Origin: Teichococcus aerophilus
Lineage (GTDB): Bacteria > Pseudomonadota > Alphaproteobacteria > Acetobacterales > Acetobacteraceae
Length of the DNA: 64,000 nucleotides
Direction of reading: 5' to 3'
Assembly: GCF_014490485.1 (NCBI RefSeq)
Contig: NZ_JACTVA010000002.1
Location: 1-64,000, forward strand
In this document: in pieces, positions 8,540-17,702 of the stretch
Layout: every line of letters starts with the position of its first letter
How positions within the stretch are numbered: position 1 is the first letter of the stretch
Made by a program: the position numbers and the translations under genes
Notes under the pieces: model-generated
The model's database searches: none
Seen by the model: only the letters and a program-made list of their open reading frames with translations
What the model was told of the DNA's origin: nothing

Positions 8540-9010
8540 TTACAAAGAATCAATATGGCTCTCGTCTTCTTGGCCTCGGCCGTGGGTCGGGTCCAGGCAC
8601 TGGGCGTGGCTGCTATCGGCCAGAACCTCAATGACCCGGCAATGGCCAATGGTCTGGCAATGGGCTTCCAGCATGCGCTCAAGTTCCGGCTGAAGCGAGC
8701 GTAGCCGGGCAATGCGGCTGGTGACCGCGGCCAATTGCTGCCGGGCGATGGCATCCGCATCGGCGCAGGGCGCATCCGGCCCTGCCTCAGCCAGCCGCAG
8801 CAGGTCGCGAATGGCTTCCATGGAAAAGCCCATATCACGCGCATGCCGGATGAAGGCCAGGCGCCGGCGCTGCGCCTCCCCATAGACGCGCTGGTTACCG
8901 GTGGTGCGGGACGGCTCCGGCAACAGGCCCACCGTCTCATAATAGCGGATGGTGCGGACGTTCACGCCCGTCATCCGGGCGAGATCGCCGATCGAAAGCG
9001 CGGAAGACAT
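8540..9010 (-). CDS. MerR-family metal-responsive regulator (ZntR/CadR/PbrR-like)
   Basis: A 156-residue MerR regulator. The winged helix-turn-helix is at residues 1-70 (SIGDLARMTGVNVRTIRYYETVGLLPEPSRT), followed by a dimerisation helix and a C-terminal metal site with Cys82, Cys118, Cys124 and Cys138 plus His residues. This spacing fits the Zn/Cd/Pb-sensing branch rather than the Cu(I) or Hg branches. It is divergent from a matching P-type ATPase, with a perfect dyad in a 19-bp-spaced promoter between them. Expected role: repress without metal and, with metal, untwist the ATPase promoter. Confidence 0.94.
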   Translation of the reverse strand: MSSALSIGDLARMTGVNVRTIRYYETVGLLPEPSRTTGNQRVYGEAQRRRLAFIRHARDMGFSMEAIRDLLRLAEAGPDAPCADADAIARQQLAAVTSRIARLRSLQPELERMLEAHCQTIGHCRVIEVLADSSHAQCLDPTHGRGQEDESHIDSL

Positions 9011-9062
9011 GGTTAGGACCTCATCTCGGACTGCGGGGCGGCAGGCGGGCGCATATTACCCC

Positions 9063-9093
9063 TTGAACCTCCAGCGACTGGAGGTCCCATACC
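9063..9093 (+). promoter_or_regulatory. MerR-type operator/promoter of the metal ATPase
   Basis: The perfect dyad ACCTCCAGCGACTGGAGGT (9067-9085) lies in the spacer between -35 TTGAAC (9063-9068) and a -10-like CATACC (9088-9093). The spacer is 19 bp, the over-long spacing typical of MerR-activated promoters. The site is 31 bases before the ATPase ATG and about 53 bases from the divergent merR start. Confidence 0.88.
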
Positions 9094-9123
9094 AGGGGCC
9101 GAGACGAATGTGGAGACGACCCG

Positions 9124-11406
9124 ATGTCACGGCATGATGAGGAAGGCGAGGTTCTGGCTTGGCGCGTCGAGGGCATGGACTGCGCCGCCTGCGTGGCCAA
9201 GGTGGAACGTGCCGTCGGCCGCCTGCCGGGCCTGACCGACATCAACGTCAACCTGATGGCCGAGCGGTTGAGCCTGCGCCGGGGCGCCGATGGCAGCACG
9301 GCCGAGGCTGTCGAGCAGCAGGTGCAGGCCCTTGGCTACAAGGCCCGCCGCATTGCCGGCCAAGCCCCTCCAATGGCCGCAGCTGCCCCGACGGCTTGCG
9401 ACTGCGGCGGCCACACGCACGACGACCACGACCACAGCCATGGCCGCAGCCACGCTCATGGCCCTGATGAGGGCCCGGCGCACGCCCATGCTCATGGTGC
9501 GGAGGATGAGGAACTGGCAGCGGGTACTCCTTGGTGGCGCACCGCCAAGGCACGGCTGGTTGGCCTGATCGGCGGGCTGGTCGTGCTGGCCTGGCTGGTC
9601 GGGCATGAATGGCCGGATTTGGCGCGCTGGGGCTGGTTGGCGGCCACGCTGGCCGGGCTATGGCCCTTCGGCCGCCGCGCCGTCGCCCTGGCCCGGGCCG
9701 GTAGTCCGTTTTCCATCGAGACCCTGATGTCGGTGGCGGCCCTCGGCGCCATCCTGATCGGCGCCACGCAGGAAGCCGCCCTGGTGGTGTTCCTCTTCGC
9801 GCTGGGCGAGCTGCTGGAAAACGTGGCCGCTGGCCGCGCCCGCGCCGGCATCCGCGCCCTCGTCTCCCTGCTGCCCCGCACGGCGCGGCGGGAGGCCGGG
9901 GACGGGACCGTGGAGGAGGTTGCCGCCACCGCGCTTTGCGTTGGCGATATCGTCCGCCTGCGCCCCGGGGACCGCGTGCCCTGCGACGGCGAGATCCTGG
10001 AAGGCCATGCCGCCCTGGATGAAAGCCCCGTTACTGGCGAGAGCGTGCCGGTGCCACGCGGCCCGGGCGAGCCGGTGGTCGCCGCCTCCATCAGCACCGA
10101 TGGCGCCCTGCGTGTGCGCGTGACCCGTGGCGCGGCTGACAACACCCTGGCCCGCATCGTCCGGTTGGTCGAGGAAGCCACCGCCTCCCGCGCTCCGACG
10201 CAGCGCTTCATCGAGCGCTTCAGTCAGTGGTGGACCCCGGCGGCCATGATCGCCGCGCTGGTGACGATGCTGCTGCCACCTCTGCTGTTCGGCGGCGATT
10301 GGGGCACGTGGTTCTATCGCGGCCTGGCCCTGCTGCTGGTGGCGTGCCCCTGCGCCCTGGTCATCTCGGTGCCCGCCGCCATGGCCTCCGGCCTCTCGGC
10401 CGGCGCACGGCGCGGGCTGCTGGTGAAGGGCGGCGCGGCGCTGGAGGCGATTGGCAGCGCCCGCACCATCGCCTTCGACAAGACGGGGACGCTGACCGCC
10501 GGGCAGCCCCGCGTGACCGACCTGCTGCCCCTGGGTGACGCCGATCCGCTGGAGGCGCTGCGGCTGGCCGGTGCGGTGGAGCAAGGCTCGGCGCACCCCC
10601 TGGCCCGCGCCATCGTGGCGGAAGCCGCCTCGCGCGGCCTGCGCTTGCCGGACGTTACCGAGGCCGGCGCCGTGCCGGGCAAGGCCGCCAGGGGCGTGGT
10701 GGAAGGCCGGCGGATCGCCGTCGGTAGCCCCGGCCACGCCGTGGAGGCCGGTGCGGTCATCGAGGACCCCCGCATCGCCGTGCTGGAGGCAGAAGGCAAG
10801 ACCGTGGTGGTGGTGCTGGAGGGCCAGGTGCCGCTGGCCTTGGTCGCCCTGCGCGACGAGCCGCGCGAGGATGCGGTGGCCGGCATCGCCGCCCTGCGCG
10901 CCCTTGGCCTGCGGCCGGTGATGCTGACCGGCGACAATCCACGCACCGGCGCGGCGGTGGCCGGCCTGCTGGGCATGGATGTCGAGGCCGGGCTGCTGCC
11001 GGCGGACAAGCTGCGCCACATCGCCGCGCTGAAGCAGGCGGGACCGGTGGCCATGGTGGGGGATGGCATCAACGATGCCCCGGCGCTGGCCGCTGCCTCG
11101 GTCGGCATCGCCATGGGTGGCGGTACCGATGTGGCACTGGAAGCGGCGGATGCCGCATTGCTGCGCCAGCAGGTCTCCGGCGTCGCCGAACTGGTCCAGC
11201 TCTCCCGCACGACGCTGGCGAATGTCCGGCAGAACGTCGCCATTGCCGTGGGTTTGAAGCTGGTGCTGCTGGTGACGACGCTGCTGGGCATTACCGGATT
11301 GTGGCCCGCCATCATGGCCGATACCGGCGCCACGGTGCTGGTGACGCTGAATGCCCTGCGGTTGCTGGGCTGGAAGCCATCCCTGGCGCCCCGCACCGCA
11401 GCGTGA
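9124..11406 (+). CDS. heavy-metal translocating P-type ATPase (Zn/Cd/Pb exporter)
   Basis: A P1B-type ATPase of 760 residues that exports divalent metal across the inner membrane. In order: an N-terminal HMA domain with GMDCAAC (17-23), a His-rich metal loop (about 92-127), membrane helices, the actuator with DESPVTGES, the CPC motif (408-410), the phosphorylation site DKTGTLT (Asp452), the HP motif SAHPLARAI, GDGINDAP (about 646-653) and a last helix with the MADTGATVLVTLNALRLLG signature of the ZntA subgroup. All key residues are present. The ATG has GGAG upstream. ZntA/CadA is the closest named type; the metal preference is inferred from CPC, the terminal Asp and the MerR partner. Confidence 0.96.
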   Translation: MSRHDEEGEVLAWRVEGMDCAACVAKVERAVGRLPGLTDINVNLMAERLSLRRGADGSTAEAVEQQVQALGYKARRIAGQAPPMAAAAPTACDCGGHTHDDHDHSHGRSHAHGPDEGPAHAHAHGAEDEELAAGTPWWRTAKARLVGLIGGLVVLAWLVGHEWPDLARWGWLAATLAGLWPFGRRAVALARAGSPFSIETLMSVAALGAILIGATQEAALVVFLFALGELLENVAAGRARAGIRALVSLLPRTARREAGDGTVEEVAATALCVGDIVRLRPGDRVPCDGEILEGHAALDESPVTGESVPVPRGPGEPVVAASISTDGALRVRVTRGAADNTLARIVRLVEEATASRAPTQRFIERFSQWWTPAAMIAALVTMLLPPLLFGGDWGTWFYRGLALLLVACPCALVISVPAAMASGLSAGARRGLLVKGGAALEAIGSARTIAFDKTGTLTAGQPRVTDLLPLGDADPLEALRLAGAVEQGSAHPLARAIVAEAASRGLRLPDVTEAGAVPGKAARGVVEGRRIAVGSPGHAVEAGAVIEDPRIAVLEAEGKTVVVVLEGQVPLALVALRDEPREDAVAGIAALRALGLRPVMLTGDNPRTGAAVAGLLGMDVEAGLLPADKLRHIAALKQAGPVAMVGDGINDAPALAAASVGIAMGGGTDVALEAADAALLRQQVSGVAELVQLSRTTLANVRQNVAIAVGLKLVLLVTTLLGITGLWPAIMADTGATVLVTLNALRLLGWKPSLAPRTAA

Positions 11407-11524
11407 TGGGTGGCGGGGGACTAACCCCCGCCGGCATCCCCACCCGCTACACATCCTGACGAGCCGCCCCAGCGGCGCATCCATGGCGCCGCCGGGGGCT
11501 GGACATTGGCCGCTTCCGGTCGAC

Positions 11525-13711
11525 ATGCTGCAGGAGGTTGGAGACAACGCCTTGCAGCACACACCGAAGCCATCCGCCGAACCTGCCCCCGCGGCCCGGA
11601 CCTCCTTGCAGGAACGCCGGCCGCGCACGCTGAAGCACGGTGACAGCTTCGGCCTGTTCGGTCGTGCCGGAGATCTGGATGGCCAGAGTGGCAGCCCCGA
11701 GGGGCTGTTCCATCTGGACACCCGCTATCTCTCCCGCCTGCGCGTGAAGTTGAACGGCAGCACGCCCGTGCTGCTCGGCTCGGCCCTCAGCGCCGACAAC
11801 ACCACCCTGACCTGCGACCTGACGAACACCGACGCCAAGGATCTGGCGCGTGGCCAGCTGCATCTGCGTCGGTCCAAATTCATCTGGAACGCGGCCTGCC
11901 ACGAGCGCTTCGCTATCCGCAACTTCAGCGACGCACCGCAGAAAGTTCGCATCGACATCGCCTTCGGTGCCGACTTCGCCGATCTGTTCGAAGTCCGTGG
12001 CCGCAGCCGCCCGGCGCGCGGCACTACGCATCCGTCGCAACTGACGACGGATAGCGTCACCATTTCCTATACCGGGCTCGATGCCGCTACACGCCATACG
12101 GCGCTGCGCTTCGCCCCCGCGCCAGAGAAGATCGGGCCGCACGAAGCCGTCTATCTCCGCACCCTGGCGCCGGGGGAACAGCAGGTGTTCTTCCTCTCCA
12201 TCGGTGTCGGCGAGCGGGTCGAGGCCTCGCCTGTCGCCGCCGACCGCGCCTTCCATACCGCGTTGCGCGACACGCGGCGAAGGGAGCGGCACGCCCGCGC
12301 CCGCGCGGCGACGGTCGAGACCTCGCACGAGGTGTTCAATGACGCGCTGCGGCGTGCCACCGCCGACCTGAATATGCTGCTGACCGACAAGAAAGGTGGG
12401 CCGTACCCCTATGCAGGCATTCCCTGGTTCAGCACCGCCTTCGGCCGCGATGCGCTGATCACCGCCTGGCAGGCATTATGGTTCGATCCGTCGATCGCGC
12501 TGGGCGTATTGAACTTCCTGGCGGAAACCCAGGCGGATCACGAAGACGCTTCCAACGATGCCGAGCCCGGCAAGATCCTGCACGAAATGCGGGATGGTGA
12601 AATGGCCCGGCTGAAGGAAGTGCCCTACGGGCGCTACTATGGCAGCGTCGATTCCACGCCGCTCTTCGTCATGCTGGCCGGCGCCTATCTGGACCGCACC
12701 GGCGACATCGCGGCGCTGCGCCGGCTCTGGCCAAACATTGAAGCCGCGCTCGGCTGGATCGAACATTCCGGCGACCGGGACGGCGATGGCTTCGTCGAGT
12801 ACCAGCGGCGCACGCCGCAAGGCCTGGTCAACCAGGGCTGGAAGGACAGCGGCGATAGCATCTTCCACGCCGATGGCACCTTGGCCGAAGGGCCGATCGC
12901 CCTGGTTGAGATGCAGGCCTATGTCTACGCCGCCTGGCTCTCCGCCTCGCGCATTGTCCGGGCGATGGACGATCATCCCAAGGCTGATTCCTTCCAACAG
13001 CGGGCGGAGACGCTGCGGGAGCATTTCGATGCCGCCTTCTGGGATGAGGAGCTGGGTACCTATGTGCTGGCGCTGGATGGCCAGAAGCAACCCTGCCGCG
13101 TCCGCAGCTCCAATGCCGGGCACGCGTTGTTCGCCGGCATTGCCAAGCCGGAACGCGCACGGCGGCTGGTCGGCACGTTGATGAACGCCGCCAGCTTCTC
13201 CGGCTGGGGCATCCGTACCCTGGCGGTGGGCGAGGCGCGCTATAACCCGATGAGCTACCACAACGGCTCCGTCTGGCCGCACGACAACGCAATGATCGCC
13301 GAGGGCTTTGCGCGCTACGGCTTCGAAGCAGAGGCCGCCCGCCTGCTGGAAGGCCTGTTCGCCGCCGCCGAACACCTGGACCTGCACCGCCTGCCGGAAT
13401 TGTTCTGTGGCTTCCCCCGCCGAAACGGTGGAGGGCCGACACCCTACCCGGTGGCCTGCGCCCCGCAGGCCTGGGCGGCGGTGGCGCCGCTCTCCCTGCT
13501 GGCCTCCTGCCTCGGGCTTGGGTTCGAGCCGGAACGCGGGCGTGTCCTCTTCCAACGTCCGGTGCTGCCAGGGTTCCTGGAGAGGGTGGTGCTGCGGAAC
13601 CTGCGTGTGCAGGATGCGCAGCTGGATGTCGGGCTGGGGCGCGTTCAGTCCCAGGTCGGCATGGCGGTGTTGGAGCGTCGTGGCGATATCCACGCTATGA
13701 TGACAAGTTAG
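11525..13711 (+). CDS. amylo-alpha-1,6-glucosidase / glycogen-debranching-type glycosidase
   Basis: About 728 residues. The N-terminal beta-sandwich 'debranching N-terminal' domain (to about residue 260; GLFHLDTRYLSRLRV, CHERFAIRNFSDAPQKVRID) is followed by an (alpha/alpha)6 barrel with YAGIPWFSTAFGRDALITAWQ, NQGWKDSGDSIFHADG and NPMSYHNGSVWPHDNAMIAEG, which carry the likely acid/base residues. Family members hydrolyse alpha-glucosidic bonds in glycogen-like or compatible-solute sugars; the true substrate is unknown. No signal peptide. The start is uncertain: ATG 11483, ATG 11525 and TTG 11552 (GGAGA seven bases upstream) are all in frame. It begins about 120 bases after the ATPase, and no glycogen genes are nearby. 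Confidence 0.88.
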   Translation: MLQEVGDNALQHTPKPSAEPAPAARTSLQERRPRTLKHGDSFGLFGRAGDLDGQSGSPEGLFHLDTRYLSRLRVKLNGSTPVLLGSALSADNTTLTCDLTNTDAKDLARGQLHLRRSKFIWNAACHERFAIRNFSDAPQKVRIDIAFGADFADLFEVRGRSRPARGTTHPSQLTTDSVTISYTGLDAATRHTALRFAPAPEKIGPHEAVYLRTLAPGEQQVFFLSIGVGERVEASPVAADRAFHTALRDTRRRERHARARAATVETSHEVFNDALRRATADLNMLLTDKKGGPYPYAGIPWFSTAFGRDALITAWQALWFDPSIALGVLNFLAETQADHEDASNDAEPGKILHEMRDGEMARLKEVPYGRYYGSVDSTPLFVMLAGAYLDRTGDIAALRRLWPNIEAALGWIEHSGDRDGDGFVEYQRRTPQGLVNQGWKDSGDSIFHADGTLAEGPIALVEMQAYVYAAWLSASRIVRAMDDHPKADSFQQRAETLREHFDAAFWDEELGTYVLALDGQKQPCRVRSSNAGHALFAGIAKPERARRLVGTLMNAASFSGWGIRTLAVGEARYNPMSYHNGSVWPHDNAMIAEGFARYGFEAEAARLLEGLFAAAEHLDLHRLPELFCGFPRRNGGGPTPYPVACAPQAWAAVAPLSLLASCLGLGFEPERGRVLFQRPVLPGFLERVVLRNLRVQDAQLDVGLGRVQSQVGMAVLERRGDIHAMMTS

Positions 13712-13784
13712 TGCATTGCCGATAAACGCGATATGATTTCGCTGAATATCCGCCAAACCGGCGGAAAGCTGAAGGAGCCTCCCG

Positions 13785-14288
13785 ATGCCGCATGACGGGC
13801 ACGACCATTCATCGCTGGAGCCGGACGCGGCGCCGCAGGACGCCTGGAAGCATTCCGGCGTCCGCGTCATTCCCGGTGGCAGCCTGGACAGCAACACGGC
13901 GCAGACGCCGGGCATGGACCGCCGTGCCGCCATCAACCTGGCCCGCGTCGGTGCACAGAAGATCTGGGCCGGCACCGTGCATATCCACGCCAATGCCAAG
14001 ACCGGCGCTCATCATCACGGTGCGCTGGAAAGCGTGATCTACATCGTCAAGGGCCGCGCCCGTATGCGCTGGGGTGAGAAGTTGGAATTCGTGGCTGAAG
14101 CCGGGCCGGGCGATTTCATCTACGTGCCGCCCTATGTTCCGCATCAGGAGATCAATGCGTCCACCGACGAGACCTTGGAATGCGTGCTGGTGCGCAGCGA
14201 CAACGAGGCCGTTGTGGTGAACCTGGATATCGAGCCAGTGGAGAAGCCGGAGAACGTGCCCTGGATCGACCCGATCCATAAGGCCTGA
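13785..14288 (+). CDS. cupin-domain protein
   Basis: A 167-residue single-domain cupin. Motif 1 is GAHHHGALESVIYIVKGRARMRWG (about residues 74-97), with His residues and Glu as metal ligands. Motif 2 follows as GDFIYVPPYVPHQEIN (about 109-124). The N-terminus is His/Asp-rich (MPHDGHDHSS). It is probably a cytoplasmic Fe/Mn/Zn-binding isomerase, dioxygenase or sensor; no reaction can be assigned. AAGGAG sits seven bases before the ATG, and a strong terminator follows the stop. Confidence 0.9.
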   Translation: MPHDGHDHSSLEPDAAPQDAWKHSGVRVIPGGSLDSNTAQTPGMDRRAAINLARVGAQKIWAGTVHIHANAKTGAHHHGALESVIYIVKGRARMRWGEKLEFVAEAGPGDFIYVPPYVPHQEINASTDETLECVLVRSDNEAVVVNLDIEPVEKPENVPWIDPIHKA

Positions 14289-14295
14289 GACGCAG

Positions 14296-14327
14296 AAGGG
14301 GCGCCGGATTTCTCCGGCGCCCCTTTC
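14296..14327 (+). terminator. intrinsic terminator after the cupin gene
   Basis: A 13-bp perfect stem (AAGGGGCGCCGGA paired with TCCGGCGCCCCTT, loop TTTC) is followed by TCT. It lies 8 bases past the cupin stop and 21 bases before the end of the convergent small ORF, so it probably serves both. Confidence 0.85.
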
Positions 14328-14347
14328 TACTGGCCAGCCTGAAGAGG

Positions 14348-14566
14348 TTATTCCGCCGCCAGCACCTGGCCGGCATGCGGCCAGTCCTGCGTGCGGGCAA
14401 GAACCAGCTTGGCCACGCGCGCGGCTTCCACCAGGCTGGGGAAGGTGGCGCCATCCAGGTCGTCGACCACTGGATCAACGGCGCGGAAGCGCCAGCCGGC
14501 ATGGTGGGAAACGGCGACGCCGACAAAGCGGCCGCCGATATCGATCGGGCGAGAAGCAATCATCAT
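14348..14566 (-). CDS. small hypothetical protein (72 aa)
   Basis: A short ORF with normal-looking composition for this genome: MMIASRPIDIGGRFVGVAVS at the start, a central acidic stretch (VDPVVDDLDGATFPSLVEAARVAKLVLA) and no signal or membrane segment. I do not recognise the family. The predicted strand-strand-helix order could be a small regulatory or DNA-mimic-like fold, but this is speculation. Support for being real: two adjacent ATG codons, no overlap with other genes, and a shared terminator with the cupin gene. Confidence 0.55.
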   Translation of the reverse strand: MMIASRPIDIGGRFVGVAVSHHAGWRFRAVDPVVDDLDGATFPSLVEAARVAKLVLARTQDWPHAGQVLAAE

Positions 14567-14984
14567 ACTGTTCCTGGCCTCCGCGCCTCAGGCGCGGGAA
14601 GGCAACGCTGCGATGGTGGATGGGAATGGCCTTGGTGGCGTCAGCCCCAACAACACATTCGCATCCGGCAGCCATCGGGCCGGGCCAGGATCTGGCGGGC
14701 GGGACGGCGCTTTAGCGTTTGGTGACGCGGTGCAAGCTGCATGGGTCAAATCCCCGCGGGGCCGAAGCCCGTTATAAGAAGGTAGCCAACCTTCTATCCC
14801 ACGCCGCGAACGAATTTTCAAGTGGAATTATAATTACCCGCTGAGTATGAGCGTATATGCCTTGGCCCTCGGCGCGGCGTGCGATTGATGTTGTATCGCG
14901 CCACCGGGCAGGGAACACTCAACGCGACCGCAGCATCGGCCGCCTGCCTCAGGGCGCGGCTCAGCCTCGGAAGGAGACTTCGCC
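14567..14984. promoter_or_regulatory. 418-base intergenic region upstream of the sulfate transporter
   Basis: No gene is seen. It contains an inverted repeat AGAAGGT-N5-ACCTTCT at 14777-14795, possibly an operator, and a -10-like TATAAT at 14829-14834 in a locally AT-rich patch (14810-14840) without a good -35. The operon start codon is 150 bases further on, so a 5' leader of over 100 bases is likely. I could not match it to a known sulfur riboswitch by eye. Confidence 0.4.
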
Positions 14985-16022
14985 ATGGCTTCCAAGGGCG
15001 TTCTGTCTTCGCCTCTTGCCCGCCGTTCCCTCCTGGGGGCGTCTCTGAGTCTTGGCCTCGGCGGCCGGGCTGTGCAGGCCCAGGGGGCCTCGCAACTCCT
15101 CAATGTGTCCTATGACCCGACGCGGGAACTCTACCGCGCCTACAACGCGGCCTTTATCGAGCAGTGGAAGGCGCAGAGCGGGCAGGGGGTGCAGATCCGC
15201 ACCTCACATGGTGGTTCCGGCCGCCAGGCACGTTCGGTGATCGATGGCCTGCAAGCGGATGTGGTGACGCTCGCACTGGCTTACGACATCGACGTCATCG
15301 CCAGCCGAGGGCTGCTGGCGCCTGACTGGCAGAAGCGGCTGCCGCATAACAGCGCGCCCTATACCAGCACCATCGTCTTCCTGGTGCGGAAGGGCAACCC
15401 GAAGGCAATCCGCGATTGGGGAGACCTGGCGCGGGACGGCGTGGGGGTGATCACCCCAAACCCCAAGACCTCCGGCGGTGCGCGCTGGAACCATTTGGCC
15501 GCCTGGGCCTGGGCGCGGCGCCAACCCGGCGGCGACGATGCCTCGGCCGAGGCGTATCTCGGACGGCTCTACCGCAACGTCCCTGTGCTGGACACAGGCG
15601 CACGCGGTTCCACCACCACCTTCGCCCAGCGCGACCAGGGCGATGTGCTGCTGGCGTGGGAGAACGAGGCGCATCTGGCCTTCGAGGAATTCGGCCGCGA
15701 CAAGTTCGAGATCGTCTACCCGCCGCTCTCCATCCTGGCGGAGCCACCGGTGGCGGTGGTGGACCGCATAGTCGACCGGCGTGGCACCCGCGCCGTGGCC
15801 GAAGCCTATTTGCAAGGCCTCTATACGCCGGAAGCGCAAACCCTGGTGGCGAAGCACTTCTACCGTCCGCGCGACCCGGCGGCCCTGGCCGCGGCCGGCG
15901 ACCGCTTCCCCAGGCTGGAGCTGGTCACGATCGATGGCGAGTTCGGCGGCTGGGCCGAGGCGCAGCGGCGGCATTTCGACGATGGCGGCAGCTTCGACCG
16001 TGTCTATCGCCCGAGCCGCTGA
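14985..16022 (+). CDS. sulfate/thiosulfate ABC transporter periplasmic binding protein (Sbp/CysP)
   Basis: A 345-residue high-affinity sulfate receptor. The N-terminus has an Arg pair followed by a hydrophobic stretch ([16 protein letters not shown]) and a cleavage site near VQAQG, a Tat-like or Sec signal. Family blocks are present: [61 protein letters not shown] and [17 protein letters not shown] lies about nine bases before the ATG. It is the first gene of a receptor-cysT-cysW-cysA operon and overlaps or abuts cysT. Confidence 0.95.
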   Translation: MASKGVLSSPLARRSLLGASLSLGLGGRAVQAQGASQLLNVSYDPTRELYRAYNAAFIEQWKAQSGQGVQIRTSHGGSGRQARSVIDGLQADVVTLALAYDIDVIASRGLLAPDWQKRLPHNSAPYTSTIVFLVRKGNPKAIRDWGDLARDGVGVITPNPKTSGGARWNHLAAWAWARRQPGGDDASAEAYLGRLYRNVPVLDTGARGSTTTFAQRDQGDVLLAWENEAHLAFEEFGRDKFEIVYPPLSILAEPPVAVVDRIVDRRGTRAVAEAYLQGLYTPEAQTLVAKHFYRPRDPAALAAAGDRFPRLELVTIDGEFGGWAEAQRRHFDDGGSFDRVYRPSR

Positions 16023-16875
16023 GCCCGCCGGTCAACATCCGCCACCGGCTTACCGGCGGCGGCTATGGCCGTGGCCCGGCCCCTTGCCCGGCTTTGGCCT
16101 GAGCCTCGGCGTCGCGCTGCTCTGGCTTGGCCTCATCGTGCTGCTGCCACTTTCCGCCCTGGCGGCGCGGCCCTGGACGCTCGGCCTCCAGGGCGTGCTG
16201 GACTCGCTGGCGGACCCGCGCGTGCTGGCCGCGTTGCGCCTGTCCTTCCTCTCGGCCCTGGCTGCGGCGGCGGTCAACGTACCCATCGGGCTGCTGCTCG
16301 CCTGGGTGATGGTGCGGGAGAATTTTCCCGGCCGCCGCTGGCTGGACGCCGCCATCGACCTGCCCTTCGCCCTGCCAACGGCAGTGGCGGGCCTGGCCCT
16401 GACGGCGCTGTACGCCCCCAATGGCTGGCTTGGCGCCCCGCTGGCGGCGGTCGGGCTGAAAGTGGCCTACACGCCGCTGGGCATCGGCGTCGCCATGCTG
16501 TTCGTCGGCCTGCCCTTCGTCGTCCGCAGTGTCGAGCCCGTCCTGCGGGACCTGCCACGGGAGGCGGAGGAAGCCGCGGCCACGCTGGGCGCCGATGGGG
16601 TGCAGACCTGGTGGCGCGTGATCCTGCCCGCGCTGCTGCCCGCGCTGCTGGCAGGCTTCGCCATGGCGTTCGCCCGGGCGGTCGGCGAGTATGGCAGCGT
16701 CATTTTTATCGCGGGCAACCGGCCGATGGTCAGCGAGATCGCCCCGTTGCTGATCGTGGTCAGGTTGGAGCAGTTCGACTATGCCGGTGCATCGGCCGTC
16801 GGGCTGGCGATGCTGGTCCTGGCCTTCATCATCCTGCTGGCACTGAACCTGCTGCAACGCCGGAATCGCGGATGA
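15982..16875 (+). CDS. cysT: sulfate ABC transporter permease CysT (CysU)
   Basis: Inner-membrane permease, about 297 residues, with six membrane helices and the EAA loop [30 protein letters not shown] that contacts CysA. It aligns with E. coli CysT from [26 protein letters not shown] onward. The start is unclear because no ATG lies between the receptor stop and the first helix: ATG 15982 (overlapping the receptor gene by 41 bases), GTG 16000 and TTG 16084 are in frame. Either of the first two implies translational coupling. It ends with ATGA shared with cysW. Confidence 0.93.
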   Translation: MAAASTVSIARAAEPAGQHPPPAYRRRLWPWPGPLPGFGLSLGVALLWLGLIVLLPLSALAARPWTLGLQGVLDSLADPRVLAALRLSFLSALAAAAVNVPIGLLLAWVMVRENFPGRRWLDAAIDLPFALPTAVAGLALTALYAPNGWLGAPLAAVGLKVAYTPLGIGVAMLFVGLPFVVRSVEPVLRDLPREAEEAAATLGADGVQTWWRVILPALLPALLAGFAMAFARAVGEYGSVIFIAGNRPMVSEIAPLLIVVRLEQFDYAGASAVGLAMLVLAFIILLALNLLQRRNRG

Positions 16876-17702
16876 GGCGGCTCAGAGACGGCAACCACTT
16901 CCTTCGCCTGTCGGTGCTGCTGGTAGCGATCGCGCTGGCCTGCGTCATCCTGCTGCTCCCGCTCGCCGCCGTGTTCACCGAGGCGCTTCGTCGCGGCATC
17001 CCGGTCGCGCTGCAGGCTCTGGCCGACCCTGATGCGTGGGCGGCGATCCAGTTGACCCTGTTGGTGGCCGCCATCGCCGTGCCGGTCAACACGGTGGGCG
17101 GCATCGCGGCCGCCTGGTGCATCGCCAAGTTCGAGTTCCCTGGACGCAGGTTCCTGCTGGCGCTGATCGAGCTACCATTCTCCGTCTCGCCTGTCATCTC
17201 CGGCCTGGTCTGGGTGCTGCTGTTCGGCGCCCATGGCTGGTTCGGCGAATGGCTGCAGGAGCGGAATATCCAGATCATCTTCGCCCTGCCGGGCCTGGTG
17301 CTCGCGACGATCTTCGTCACCTTCCCCTTCGTGGCACGCACGTTGGTGCCACTGATGCAGGAGCAGGGCCGGGGGGCGGAGGAAGCCGCGGCCACGCTGG
17401 GCGCCAGCGGCTGGCAGATTTTTCGCCGCGTGACGCTGCCGGATATCCGCTGGGCCCTGCTCTCCGGCATTCTGCTTTGTAATGCCCGGGCCATGGGAGA
17501 GTTCGGGGCGGTGTCCGTCGTATCAGGCCACATCAGGGGCGAAACCAACACCATGCCGTTGCATGTCGAGATTCTCTACAACGAGTACCAGTTCGTCGCC
17601 GCCTTCGCCGTGGCCGCGTTGCTCGCCCTGCTGGCCCTGGTCACGCTCGGTGCGAAGGCTTTGCTGGAACGGCACGGTTCCAGCCGGGCGAGCCTGCTGT
17701 GA
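16872..17702 (+). CDS. cysW: sulfate ABC transporter permease CysW
   Basis: Second permease subunit, 276 residues with about six membrane helices. The EAA motif is [31 protein letters not shown], and the C-terminal half has the CysW-typical GEFGAVSVVSGHIRGETNTMPLHVEILYNEY. The ATG at 16872 overlaps the cysT stop (ATGA) and its stop overlaps the GTG of cysA. It would pair with CysT to form the channel for sulfate or thiosulfate. Confidence 0.95.
   Translation: MRRLRDGNHFLRLSVLLVAIALACVILLLPLAAVFTEALRRGIPVALQALADPDAWAAIQLTLLVAAIAVPVNTVGGIAAAWCIAKFEFPGRRFLLALIELPFSVSPVISGLVWVLLFGAHGWFGEWLQERNIQIIFALPGLVLATIFVTFPFVARTLVPLMQEQGRGAEEAAATLGASGWQIFRRVTLPDIRWALLSGILLCNARAMGEFGAVSVVSGHIRGETNTMPLHVEILYNEYQFVAAFAVAALLALLALVTLGAKALLERHGSSRASLL

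Noticed and set aside
14740-14810. tRNA-like T-arm (GGGTCAAATCCCC) in the spacer before the sulfate operon
   Set aside because: No matching D-arm, anticodon arm or acceptor stem could be folded on either strand.
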